The notes under the pieces are model-generated. The model did no database searches. It saw nothing but the letters and a program-made list of their open reading frames with translations, and was not told where the DNA came from. The translations under genes were made by a program, and so were the position numbers. A stretch of 64,000 nucleotides of DNA, from NCBI RefSeq assembly GCF_043641665.1, contig NC_092194.1, positions 18,043,298-18,107,297 on the forward strand, read 5' to 3'. Position 1 is the first letter of the stretch, and each line of letters opens with the position of its first letter. This stretch comes from Enoplosus armatus. Taxonomy: Eukaryota > Chordata > Actinopteri > Centrarchiformes > Enoplosidae. This document shows, piece by piece, positions 48,011-64,000 of the stretch.

Positions 48011-51000
48011 TTCAGTGAGTGTTTAGCTAGCTGGTGTCCTTATTGTGACATTACTGCCATCTTCTGGAGTTATTTATGTCCTTCAGTGTTTGAGTCGTCA
48101 GTCCCGTTCTCCTCACAACTTTCCTTAAATTCCTTATTTTGCATGTTTATTGGGATATGTCCTTTTCATTTTGAAGCTTTGTTTTGAAAAATGCTAACGG
48201 AATAGCTGTATGCTGTCCGTATAACGTTAATACCAAAACATCTACTGTAATTACAAATTATACAGTTTAATATTAAAATTAAAAGCAGGCTCACATATAC
48301 ACACGCGTGTACATGCATTTGTCACACAATATTTATTCTATTATTTATTTATTCTGAAAAATGGCGTTGCTTTTGCTGCACTAGTCTTTGGTCTCCATTT
48401 TTCTGTGCAACATCAAACTAAAGGATTCCACAGTTTTCATCAACGCTGGACTAAATGTGATAAACACATATGCACTTCATACATGTCAGTCTGAAAACAG
48501 CAGTCTGTAGAAACCAGAGGGGTAAACATCACTGTCATTTTATTTGGACAATAGGACAATAGACACTTTATAAAGTATGGGAAAATACAAATATCTCAAG
48601 TTTCACTGATGCCATGAGGCAGCTGGCTATGATAGAGTCTCAGGTGTGTTTTTTTTTAATTAAAAATGAAACAAAATAGAATACCAGGCATTGATCAGAG
48701 AGGACACCAAGAGCTGAACAACACATTTGCAAGTTAAAGTAAAAGACTCAAGAGGCCAAATATACAACAGGTTCACCACATAGGAGGGAAAGCTACTAGA
48801 TCCACAGGACATAACCAGACACATGGCTCAATATCAATATATTAGGGAGATTGATTTTGATACATGATCAATGGACAGTCTATTACAACCCATTTCCATG
48901 AAAATAGCAGTAGCAGAGGGTTTCTTCAAAGAAAGTCAGTATGTAAATATTCCAGGTAGAGTAAGAACACAGCTGAGACCAGATGTTTGAGATGAAAGTT
49001 TTGCCCCTTCTTAAAAAAAAATGTGTATGCAAATGAACGGCATCAGTTTAATCAAATTAACGTAATAATTTAAAATGTTCTGGAAAGAATGCATGCGCCA
49101 GAGCAGCACATTCTTGAATATGTCATTTGGAAATGTCTGTCAGACGTATGAAGACATATATTAAAGCATGCAGTTCTTTTACAGTAGCTCTCCACATTTT
49201 AGAGGTTTAAAGAATTTGTTTTAAAAAGACAACAGCTACGTATGTTTTTATTTTCACATCAAAACCAGCACTTTGCACGTGTTTCGATGTTTCAATGAAA
49301 TGCAAAGACTGTTTCAGAGTCTTTGATTTCGGATTGACTGTGCATTTCTGAAAATTCATCTTGCGTTTAAAAGGGTTTTGCAGGTCATAAGGTCATAAAA
49401 CTCCCTTTACCCATAAAGGGTAGCATACAACTTCAGCTAAAGTAAGAAGAAACCAGAAACAGAAATAATCATGAGAATCACCCATGTTGGAGTTATGTTT
49501 CTCTGCTACAGCAGCATAATATTGGCTAATATCAAGCTGACAGTGTAAATCTTAGCTTCAATGGCATCAGTAGACAGCAAAACAAGTGATTACAGTTAAA
49601 CCCCATTGTTCCTGTTGGATTAAACCCTGCCCTGACATGTAAATCATAATTGATTGTCTAACATTTGACATCAATACATAATTTACATGAAATGGTAACA
49701 TTGTGCGTACATATCTTTGAGTCATATCTCTACAAACTGTTTCTATTATTTATTATAACCAAGATTACACTTAAATAGAAAAAAGATGATGTGTCTTGGA
49801 CTTAAAAGATCATAAAGTAAAAAAAGAAAAAGTGTCTTAAATCCCCCAACAAAGCTTTTCCAATCACCTATTTTTCTCACAAAACATGTTTGTGTCATGT
49901 TTTCATTTTGGCCTCGTGATTTTTTTTAAAAACAGATGTAAATATAAAAATTAAGACAAGGCATTGGTATGGTAGACTTAGCAGTATGACATCATACATT
50001 ATGTGGTGATTTCTTGCCTTGGGGCTTTAAATCAGCTACAATCCTACTTTCCAAAGTAGGAGTTTCTCAATAAGAAATGAAACTGATGAGGGAACATGTG
50101 GAATTAATTTGTGCCTATTATTCTTTATTAGGGTCAGACCAATATGCAGAGCTGATATTAAACTTTTATTAAAGATCAGAAATCAGCCACCCCAGTCATC
50201 CACCAGCGGTATAATGGAGGTTTCTCCCACACTGCTCACATAAAACCAGTCTGTAGCACCAGCAATACAATTTTAAGTACATTTTATGTAGCTTTAACTA
50301 TCTGGGGCTGGTGGCCCTGCTGTTAAGAGCCACTGAGAGCCGTCAATCCTTAAAGTATTAGCAACTGGTTTGGCGTTTTAGTGTGTTGGATTGGTTTAAA
50401 TGCTGTTTCACAGGATCTTCAGCAGGAAACCAGGAAGAACTGTCACTTTTGAGCATGAAAAAGAGTCCGTGACATTTTAGGTTATTTTAACTCTGTACTC
50501 CAGCACAATGTGCTGAAGGTGAAGCTGAAAGCTAAAATTTGCATGTTAACCCCAGTCTGTGTTAAATTTAAGATCAACAGTGTAACTGTATAAATACTTA
50601 TAGACTGCACTGCATATATCAGATATTGGCATGAAATATGAGCTGCTGGCACATTCAATACTATACTATAATAATATCATTATCAGCCTTGAAGCTATAT
50701 TGGTCGAACCCTGTTCTGTATGGAAAATGTAATGTCCAGATGCTGTCCTTTGCCTACCAAGTCTAAAAATTAAGCACAACTGGCGTTTGGAGAAGTCGCA
50801 GCCATCATTCTCAAGGCTGTGACTACCACTATGCAATCAAAGTGGCTTTACATCCGAATAAAGCACAACATTCATCAACACTAACAACAGCAATAGCTAT
50901 AATGCACAATATTAGCTAACAATCTCCCTAAAGACACAGTGACCCACTTATACAGAGTAGCCCAGTAGATTAAAAAGAGGGCAGGTAGTGCCCCCCTGTG

Positions 51001-52085
51001 TGCAGTGTTTTCAAGACTGCTGTGGTCGCTTGAGACGGAGGTTTGTTGTAAGTAATAAATTGTTCCGTTTGGAATGTTTCAGTGGAAATCTTGTTTTCAG
51101 GAGTGTGATATCGTCATAACAAATACGCAGGTCAGAGGCAGAATACAGCTTTACCCACGAGTCACACTGTTTTTTGCTAAACAGAGACGAAAAGATGTGA
51201 TCTGAGGATGCACTAACGGGCAAATCTGCAGTGTGATAAGCACCACTCCAGGGCTTCTGCCAGCCTGTTCAAGTTACAACACATCATATATAAGTCTTAG
51301 GAGTGCCACTTGTCTATGGGTCTTAGTGTTATTGTTATTTACAGTTTGTTACCTAAATTATAATTTAAATGACCTAAAATTAATACTGAAGGAGAGACTG
51401 ACTACAGCTGAACTCTATATTGTTGCCATGATTGTTCAGATGTTCTGGCAGGAAGTTTGTTTTCACAACAAAAGCTAATTACTGCTCTAAAGTATATGCT
51501 TATATAACCCTAAATACACCAAAAAAATAAAGACTCCCTCAATTATGAAAAATTATTAAACAACAAGTGGAACTCAGAAGGTTCAGAGTTGCAAAAAACA
51601 CTGAGTGTAAACTACTTAAGGAAACAAACGGTTGTTACAATGCCTTTAAATTCTCCTGAATGAACATGCTTAGGAATAGTGGATGAGTACTATCAATTTC
51701 CGTCCACTTTAAGAGCTATAGTAGTGTTAAGTCAAAACAGACACGTAACTGGCACATGGAGAGATTGTATGGGACACAAAAGCAGACCTGCGTCAAACAG
51801 TATTTTCAGTTTTAGGCTGATGGGTGAGGTTTAGTTAGTGCCACACATGTCGACAGTCACAGAGAAGTATTCAAACTCCTGTGAATGTCTAAATTGTAAT
51901 ATGCCGTAAACTCTACCAAAGAGGCCTAAAACTGAGCACAGAAAGTATTTGCAAACACTATTTAAAATCAGGTCTGGTAAAAAGAGGAAGGAAAAAATTA
52001 ACTGTGGTGTGTTTCTCCCGAAGAGATGACACAAGTTGTGCAATCTGGATCCCCCTCACATCCCAGACCACTGGATGAGACGACT
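48011..52085 (-). other. gmfb: Long gmfb 3' untranslated region and intergenic DNA
   Basis: Four kilobases without a supported coding exon between the gmfb stop (52086) and the cnih1 start. GMFB transcripts in other vertebrates have a 3'UTR of several kilobases, so much of this is probably UTR. Minus-strand AATAAA signals (TTTATT on the plus strand) cluster at 48332-48352, with another near 49747. The UTR end is inferred. Confidence 0.45.
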
Positions 52086-57035
<4,950 letters not shown>

Positions 57036-57110
57036 TGTTGTAGAGTTAAAAATCCCCCGAAGCTGCTGCAGCTGCTCTGGATGGTAGAGACGCTGTAAAT
57101 GTTTTTTTTT
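57036..57110 (-). promoter_or_regulatory. gmfb: gmfb 5' leader
   Basis: Minus-strand sequence upstream of the gmfb ATG, with GC-rich repeats of CAG/CTG type (GCAGCTGCAGCAGCTTCGGG). The start codon is the last codon of this exon. The upstream limit is set by an A-rich run on the minus strand and is only inferred. Confidence 0.4.
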
Positions 57111-57209
57111 TTTTAACTTCACATCATCTTGTGACTGGTTTGACCAATCCCAAACAAGCAAACCCCCCCCCCCCCCCGCAAAAGTTGGTCACGAAAAGCC
57201 TTTTTAAAC

Positions 57210-57480
57210 TGTGTCGTTTAACTTTAGTTACCAGTTACTAATAAGTTACTAGTTACTTTGCAGATTACAGTTTTATATACAAAATATATACTAAATTTAT
57301 GAAATAGAATGCATTGTTATAGATGAAACTACCAAACACAATGAAAAACTACAACAATTTTTCTACATAATGAGTACTTTTACTTTTAGTACTTTAGGTA
57401 CATTCAGCTGATAGTACCGTACTTTCATTTAAGTAAGATTTTGAATGCAGGATTTTAACTTTTACTGAATTATTTCTACA
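57210..57480. repeat. Dispersed repeat fragment, 'tacttta' type
   Basis: It contains TAGTTACTTTGCAGATTACA, AATGAGTACTTTTACTTTTA and AAGTAAGATTTTGAATGCAG, blocks of the same teleost family as 37147-37300, here from its right half. It lies between the divergent gmfb and lgals3 genes. Confidence 0.65.
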
Positions 57481-57657
57481 TTCTTACATTTTTATTACGT
57501 CTGTTGATAATATGTCCACATGATGCACCTTCCTAAATGTAATTATTATAATTATTATTATTACAATCTAACTGACGACACAGCAAAGTTGGGGCCAGTT
57601 AGTATTCCAGGGTAGACTTTGCAGAGTGTAAGAGGGTTCACAGGGTCCACATAGTAT

Positions 57658-57705
57658 GAGAGTCAGAATCAGAAATACTTTATTGATCCCCGGGGGGAAG
57701 ATACA
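57658..57705. repeat. Short teleost repeat motif ('tttattgatccccgggg')
   Basis: The stretch GTCAGAATCAGAAATACTTT followed by ATTGATCCCCGGGGGG matches the motif at about 46790-46845. It is an abundant teleost repeat end; the element class is not assigned here. Confidence 0.6.
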
Positions 57706-57924
57706 CAAGTTACACGTGCTCCCATTCAAGATTAAAAGGTGAATGATATAATTTCTTTCTCTAATACATACAAATCTCATTAATCGTCAGTTTATAAATG
57801 TTTAGTTTAGCTGTGTGTGTTGCGTGTATTTGCTTTATTTCATAACTTTTAAAAGATTTTTGTCACAGAGTCGTCGCGCTCTTATTTCCTTTATTCTTTT
57901 ATATAACTTGTTTTAGTTTATTCG

Positions 57925-58190
57925 GGTGTGTGTTGTGTGTGTGTGTGTATGTGTGTGTGCGCGCGCGTGCGTGCGTGCGTTACGGAACGCGCCCATCCCT
58001 CAGAATACGTCATCACTGAAGCGCGTGTGCGCCCCTCCTTTCCGAGAGTTGTAGTTGTGAGCGCAGACCCAACGTTAGCTTGTAGTCCTAAGCCTCGGGA
58101 GGCTAAATTAGCTGGCTAACTGGCTTCCACAGCTGGATAAATCATCTCTGTGTCCCACTATCATTTGAAAGGAGTCCATCTTCTGGCGAG
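57925..58190 (+). promoter_or_regulatory. lgals3: lgals3 promoter region and probable untranslated first exon
   Basis: A purine-pyrimidine alternating tract (GT then CG/TGCG, 57925-57980) is followed by TACGTCAT (58006-58013), a CREB/ATF-like site, and a CpG-rich stretch. A leader exon may end at 58190 (GGCGAG/gtagca), though that donor is only moderate. The start site is inferred. Confidence 0.4.
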
Positions 58191-58623
58191 GTAGCATGAA
58201 ATATCAGTTGTTACCGCTTACTCTCTTTTGACACCGTGGATCTAAGATAAACAAACGAGCTAACCATCTGAACGCTATCGTTAGTTAACTATCTATTAGC
58301 TTCTGTTAGCTAGGTTGTTAGCCAACTGTATAACATCAGTTAACTAGACATTTTAAAAGCTAAATCCCCGTTAATATGCGGCTAAAGTCAGTGTACCGTC
58401 TGTATGGCTCGTTGTAATATTATTTCAGTTTGGTGAAGCTGTTTCGACTCTGCCCAAATGGGTTTTGTTGATCACCAGTCGGGGATGGAAACATTTACTC
58501 TGCTATTACTCAGAGCCTCTGTGTGACATGCCTTCCAGTGTTTGACAGCTTGTTATATTCGGCTTTTATAACTTCCTAATAAAACTAATGAAAGTTGTGT
58601 CTTATCTTCTTTTGTTTTAGATC

Positions 58624-61600
58624 ATGTCAGATTTCTCGGTGAGTTCAAAGGATTGCACAGTTTTGCATCATTTTATGATTTACAGTGGTTAGACATATGT
58701 TTTATTGTACACACAGAGAGTCACTTTCTCTTCCTGTTCTACTTCAGCTGGCAGATGCCTTAGGAGACGACAGCCCGAGCCAGGCAAAGAAAATAGGGAA
58801 CACTAACCCTTCTGCCCCTGCCGGCAACCCTCCACCTCCTTCAAACCCAGGATGGCCTGGTTCAGCCCCAGGAGCTCCCACCCAGCCCTCCGCTCCTGGT
58901 GACTTCGCTGGAGGATCATCTGGCCCAGGGGCGCCAGGGCAGTTCCCATTTCCCTCTGGTCCTGGAGCACCAGGGCAATACCCAGGACCTCCTTCAGCAC
59001 CTGGCGGGTTCCCCCCTGGTCCTGGGATACCTGGACAATATCCACCAGCACCCGGAGCTCCAGGGCAGTTCCCTTCCAGCCCTGGAGCCCCTGGGCAGTT
59101 CCCCGGCCAGTTTCCTGGCCAGTTCCCTGGCCAGTACCCACCTGAAGGAGCTCCAGGACAGCTACCTGGAGGCCCTGTTCCTTACCCAACAGGACCATTT
59201 CCTTCTGGCCCTGGAGCTCCTCCTGGGCCTTATCCAAATGTGCCTTTCCCAGGAAGTCAACCAGGAGGAGGCAATGGGATGTACGGGCCAGGAGGTCCAG
59301 GTGCATTCCCCCCTCCAGCTGGCCCTGGCTCTTTCCCTGCATTTCCTGCTGGAGGCTTTCCCCCAATACCCCCCGGGTCATGGGGATCACCTGCAGGTGG
59401 AGGCTTCCCTCCTGCCCCTGGCCCCTTCGGTCCTGGCCCCGGGCCTATGGGTCCATACGGTGGGCCTGCCGCTCCAGGAGGCATGCTGGTGAGTACTAGC
59501 ACTGTTTACAAATAACATTATGTTGCTTGCTTGCTGCATTTCTTTGCTGTTGTGTTTTTGCTCTGGTGTGTAGTGGAGCATCTCTCTTGGGGTGGCAGAC
59601 TTTGGGATTCAGGGTGGGTAACTACAACCAGCTACCAGCTAAATGTACATCTACACTACCAGCCACTTCTTCTAAAATGTGGCTGATTTGGTGTCTGCTG
59701 CTGCTGGTGGAAAAAGAAAGTTTGTTTCCTTCCTTGTTGGGATTTACTGCAGGATGGCTGCATTCGGATGATTTTTTCTGTATCTTGGGCTCTGCTGGGG
59801 TGCAAAACATAAAGCAGAATCAACAAATCTTCAAACATAGTTATGAAAAATGTATTCTTGTCTTTCAGCCCAGATATAATCCACCATATAATTGAAAGCA
59901 ATGAACTCAACTTTTCAGTCGGACAAGGACGTCACTTCCAGAATCAACATGTGGTTTGATTAGGCTACAAGAAAATGTGCCAAAGACTGAATATACACCC
60001 TAACATATACCATTAGGGTTGGTGTTTAATCTGCCTGGGGAATGTATTGTATTAATTCAGTGCAATATACACAAAACTTTCTGTTTTAAGACACTTTCAT
60101 ATTCTATAATAAAATCACAATTTGTGTACAATGTTCATCACTGTTTCCACATGGTTATAATTCAAAGGTCTTTTTTGTTTTCTGTCATTTCTCTTTGTTT
60201 GTACAGTTGATTCCTTGTTGCAGTAAAATTGTAGAATACGCCAGACTTTACTTTCTTTTTACTTTTTCTGTCATTGTCTTGACTAATTAATGTGAATTGT
60301 TTAAGAGTGTTGAACTAAATGAAGATAACTAAATAACTCATTGGGATATTGCATTAGGAATGTGGGCAGGGTCCAAGTTTTGAATAATGTTTAACTAAAA
60401 ATTCCCTCTTGTCTTTATTATATTAAGCACTTAGCTAAATATTACCAAGTTTAAGGTGTTAGTGATGAAATGTGCCCCTAGGTATATCAAAACTGGGTAA
60501 ACACTGTTTCCATTTGTGTATTTTTGCTTAATAAACACAGTAAATCATAATTTGTCATTATGCATTTTTTTAAGTTGATTTCTAAATAGAGCAGGGTAAA
60601 TGTAGTGTCATGATTTTAAACTATAAATATTTCTTACAGATGGTGCCGTATGATCTCCCACTTCATGCTGGAATTATGCCACAACTTTTAATCACAGTAG
60701 TTGGGGAGCCCATTCCTGGTGGAGACAGGTATGACCAACGATGATCCTCGTTACTTTTTTTTGTTTACGCCACATTTATTTTATTAATTGGACAGTGGAA
60801 GAATGATTAGTTGCCTTTAGCACTCAGTCCTGATCTTTTTCTTGCAGGTTCCAAGTTGACTTCATCAAAGGTTCAGATGTCGTCTTTCACTTTAATCCTC
60901 GATTTCATGAGCAAACAATTGTCAGAAACTCCAACCTCGGTGGCTGTTGGGGGCCAGAGGAGCGAGAAGGAGGCTTCCCATTTGTTCAGGGACAGCGTTT
61001 TGAGGTAAAAAGTTGTAGTAATGGAATTGTAGCTAAGGTTGGAAAACTAAAAAAACTTGCATATTTTATTCATAATGTAATTACAATTTTATCCATGTCC
61101 ATGTCCAGTTGACATGAACGCTATTCATGCTATAAGTCAGAATCTTGTAATTACGATTACTCTGAAATTACATGAACCGACACAAGAAGAGGTCTAATCA
61201 GCCAGAATAAATGAAAACGCCTATAACATCAGACCAATTCAGGCAAAGCTGGAGCTTTGTTCCAAGTTGTTGGTTAACTTGATAGTGATTTTTCAGTTGG
61301 CTGTTAAGGAAGGGCAGAGGAGGTGCATTCTGGTCCTGTGTGTCACACAAGACATTGAACATGGGTGTTACTCGCATTTTATGTTCCATAATAGACTGTT
61401 AGTCATGGGTAAGTACTGGGACATCACCATTTACACCAGACCATGGTCCAAAGCTGCATCTTAAATACACATCAGTGTGACATCATAGATTTCTACCAGA
61501 CATTGTGACGTAATTTTAAATGGTGATGTGAAAAATGCTTTTTCTCCGGTGGAGATTCAATATGTAGGAAGATTTGGTGTTTGGGACCCCCCCCCCTTTT

Positions 61601-62055
61601 TTTATTTGGTGACCTTATGAGGTATTAGTAAAAAGTTAAGTAGTAATTAAGTAGTAAGTAGTAAAAAATGCTGATCACATTTTCCCAGAGCCCAAGGTAA
61701 TGTCTTCAGATTGCTTGTTTTTTTATTGTCGATTGATTGTTTTGTTTGGCCAAACAGTCAAAAATCCAAAGATGTTTAATTTACTGTCATAGAAAACTAA
61801 GAAAACCAGCAAATATTTGCCGTTGAGAAGCTGGAACAACTGAATTTTTGGAACCATGCTAACTTATTGTGCTTAAAGTTTCTGTCGCTCTCCTTGCAGC
61901 TGAAGATCCTTGTGGAGGAGGACATGTTTAAAGTGGCGGTGGACGGCACCCACCTGCTGGAGTACGAGCACAGAATCGGCGGGCTGGAGGAAGTGACCCT
62001 GCTGCGAGTGACTGGAGACATCACCCTCCACAGTGCAGCCCCGAGCATGATCTGA
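58624..62055 (+). CDS. lgals3: Galectin-3 (chimera-type galectin)
   Basis: Galectin-3 binds beta-galactosides through one carbohydrate-recognition domain and multimerises through a disordered Pro/Gly-rich tail. It acts in the cytosol, in the nucleus and outside the cell without a signal peptide. Coding exons are 58624-58638, 58748-59488, 60640-60728, 60848-61004 and 61900-62055, giving 385 residues. The N-terminus MSDFSLADALGDD matches the galectin-3 N-terminal segment. Residues about 20-252 are PGAPGQFP/PGQYP-type repeats, roughly twice the human tail length. The recognition domain (253-385) has the sugar-binding residues HFNPRF (296-301), N308 and WGPEER (316-321), and ends DITLHSAAPSMI. 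Start codon: first ATG, four codons before the exon 58638 donor. Paralogue status (a or b copy) cannot be told. Confidence 0.95.
59489..60639 (+). other. lgals3: lgals3 intron between tail exon and recognition domain
   Basis: A 1.15 kb AT-rich intron with normal GT and AG ends. Nothing recognisable inside. Confidence 0.7.
61005..61899 (+). other. lgals3: lgals3 last intron with repeat fragment
   Basis: An 895 bp intron. At about 61720-61860 it contains a copy of the AT-rich family seen at 2390-5060 (CAGTCAAAAATCCAAAGATG, GAGAAGCTGGAACAACTGAA). No exon is seen. Confidence 0.65.
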
Positions 62056-63015
62056 ACCTCAGAGCTACTAAACCACATGCTGTACACGCTGAGACCGAGG
62101 TCAAACTTTACCACCGTATTTGAAATCTTTTCAAATACCTTGATGGAGTTTTTGAGGCACAATAGTCAGTGAAGTGCAATCTTTGCCCACCTGGCACTTT
62201 GTCATTTATTAGAGAACAGACGGCCGATTAACCGAGGTCTGCGCACCATAATCCTCTTCTTTCTTTTTTTTTTGCTCTGGATGACTCATTTTATAGCCAC
62301 TCACAATCCAATATATTTTAGGACGTAACAGTATCAAGTAGTGAATGAGAATGCATCTAAAACAGGCGTTTTAAGGAAATACTAATTTATACCTAATGAA
62401 AAGATTGTAGGCCAAGTGGAAAAGTATGTCGTGTCCCAAACATTTCATACATTTTCCACTTGTATGCTGTATTTTGTTTACAGTACGTGTATGTTTATTA
62501 TTCTGTCCTGTATATCAAAACCTTGATAAGCCTTCGTAATGCATGAGAGTGTGCTGCTGCAAATCAACTTGGTCTCCTTTTCACCGTCTTACTTCAGTGC
62601 TGGCCGACCCCCCCCCCCCCCCCCCCCCCCCCCCAAGACTCACTGGCCTGTTAACATACAGTAGGCTGATGATGAAGTTTCTTAACATGTATTTATATAC
62701 CGACTTTGAGCTCCTCCCTTCTTCAGTATTAATCCTCCTGAGCTCTCACACTGGAGGGTCACGTAACGTTTTACGAATTATGATTTCATGTTGAAGTCAA
62801 ATCTAATAGCAAAAAAAAAGTGGGGCTCAAATTAAAGTAAAACATTGGAAAGGGGAGGGATGGACTCTCTGATTTGTTGCCAAAGATGACATGGGTACAG
62901 TATTTTGAGATTATATGCTTATAAATAAAGGGCAACAAACAAACGACTGATAATGCTGTTTGATTCAGAATATTGTACACTTTTCATGAGCTACCTGCCT
63001 GTACGCAAAATAAAT
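62056..63015 (+). other. lgals3: lgals3 3' untranslated region
   Basis: Non-coding sequence after the TGA at 62053-62055. It contains a run of about 27 C at 62608-62634. Candidate poly(A) signals are AATAAA at 62924-62929 and 63009-63014, so the transcript should end near 62950 or 63035. Confidence 0.55.
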
Positions 63016-63162
63016 GCTAGTTTCCCTGTTCCTGTTCTTTGTTTCACCCTAAAGTAGAGACAGTACAGCTAATCCTCTGCTAGCAGTTTCAGGGTTTTTT
63101 AGGGTGTGCCCCTGTGCCCCCTTTTGGTGTATTACAGTGGTATAATGTATATTATCCTTATC

Positions 63163-63202
<40 letters not shown>

Positions 63203-64000
63203 AATATATTCATGACAACAATAACAATTATAATTATAACAATTCATTCATTGACTGTAGCTCAAAGTGCTTTCAACAAAAAAGACAGAATATTAAATAA
63301 AGATAAAATGATATAATGAATTAGAAATTAAAGTAAAAAGTACAACACAGGATAAAATGACATGTCAAGAGAACACTATTAGAATTTAAAATGTGACTGC
63401 AAAGGTACTAAGTGTCAATACTTATACTACTTATATTTGTTATACTTACATATACTTACAAATACTTACATACTTCAGCATTTAACTGTAGGGCCTTTTA
63501 CCTTTAGTGGAGTATTTTTACAGTGTGGTATTGTTGCTATCTAAATGTTCCTTTCACCACTGGTATTGTATTAAATTAGATTATATCACTGTGGGAGCAA
63601 ATTCATTCATTCACACAAAACACTTGGTACACTGAGGTACAATGCAATCTAAGTAGGACTTAAAATGTAAAGACAGGGACAGTATAATGAGAGATGCATA
63701 TACTGAAAAAGTACATTTCACTGATAATACACTCACATAAAGGAGTATTTTTTACATTGTTCTATTGCTATTTTTACTTAAGTTAGACATCTAAATACTT
63801 CTTCCACCACTGGTAAGGATTCAACATTAGCAGAAGTAGTAAACTTAAATTACATCATCGTGGGAGAAACTTACCTGCAGTGTTTTGCCTCTGTGCTTTC
63901 TGACTTGACCGCCTGCTTTGTAATTCAAAGGTCGTCCTGCAGTTCCGTCTCATCCCATCAGGGGGCAGCACAACCGCAAACCACCCACTGAGCCGAAGGA
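63016..64000. repeat. Repeat-rich intergenic DNA with (AT)n and 'tacttta' repeat copies
   Basis: An (AT)n tract spans about 63165-63199. From 63380 to 63830 there are two stretches ending in CACCACTGGTA, with TGGAGTATTTTTACAGTGTG and AAATACTTCTTCCACCACTG, which are right-end blocks of the family at 37147 and 57210. They look like two adjacent or partly duplicated copies. The last 170 bases show no repeat or gene that I recognise. Confidence 0.6.

Noticed and set aside
58803..59492. Long frames overlapping the galectin-3 tail (minus strand 195 codons; plus strand 197 codons in another frame)
   Set aside because: Shadow frames of the repetitive Pro/Gly coding exon.

Overview
The window is genomic DNA from a bony fish, most likely a percomorph (spiny-rayed) teleost. 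The genes are intron-rich with GT-AG splicing, the proteins match vertebrate families along their full length, and the introns and intergenic DNA carry CA/TG microsatellites, homopolymer C tracts and several dispersed repeat families that I recognise as typical of teleosts. I assembled the gene models by hand, using splice sites, reading phase and recalled family sequences. Every exon junction given for the six main genes keeps phase.

Layout: 1-7211 is sos2 intron sequence (the first coding exon lies upstream). 7212-24821 holds 22 coding exons of sos2 (+), followed by a 3'UTR of about 2.7 kb. 28730-35047 is a 13-exon Rho guanine-nucleotide exchange factor gene (-), best called arhgef33-like. 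It converges tail to tail on sos2 and is divergent from cdkn3. 37541-39959 is cdkn3 (+), the KAP phosphatase. 42199-47899 is cnih1 (-), a cornichon ER cargo receptor. 52086-57035 is gmfb (-), glia maturation factor beta. 58624-62055 is lgals3 (+), galectin-3 with a very long Pro/Gly-rich tail. 62056-64000 holds the lgals3 3'UTR and repeat-rich DNA.

The genes do not form an operon or a single pathway. sos2 activates Ras; the arhgef33-like product should activate Rho-family GTPases; gmfb acts on Arp2/3 actin branches; cdkn3 dephosphorylates CDKs; cnih1 exports cargo from the ER; galectin-3 binds beta-galactosides. Most of these genes (SOS2, CDKN3, CNIH1, GMFB, LGALS3) lie on human 14q21-q22, so the block is a compact, rearranged version of that segment. 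The main exception is the arhgef33-like gene. In human, ARHGEF33 sits tail to tail with SOS1 on chromosome 2, not next to SOS2. The window therefore seems to keep the second copy of an ancient SOS-ARHGEF33 pair.

The other strong observation is that one gmfb intron (52989-53312) has the boundaries and branch site of a minor-spliceosome (U12) AT-AC intron. I found no RNA genes, CRISPR array, phage or integrated virus, and nothing that looks like a wholly new multi-gene system.
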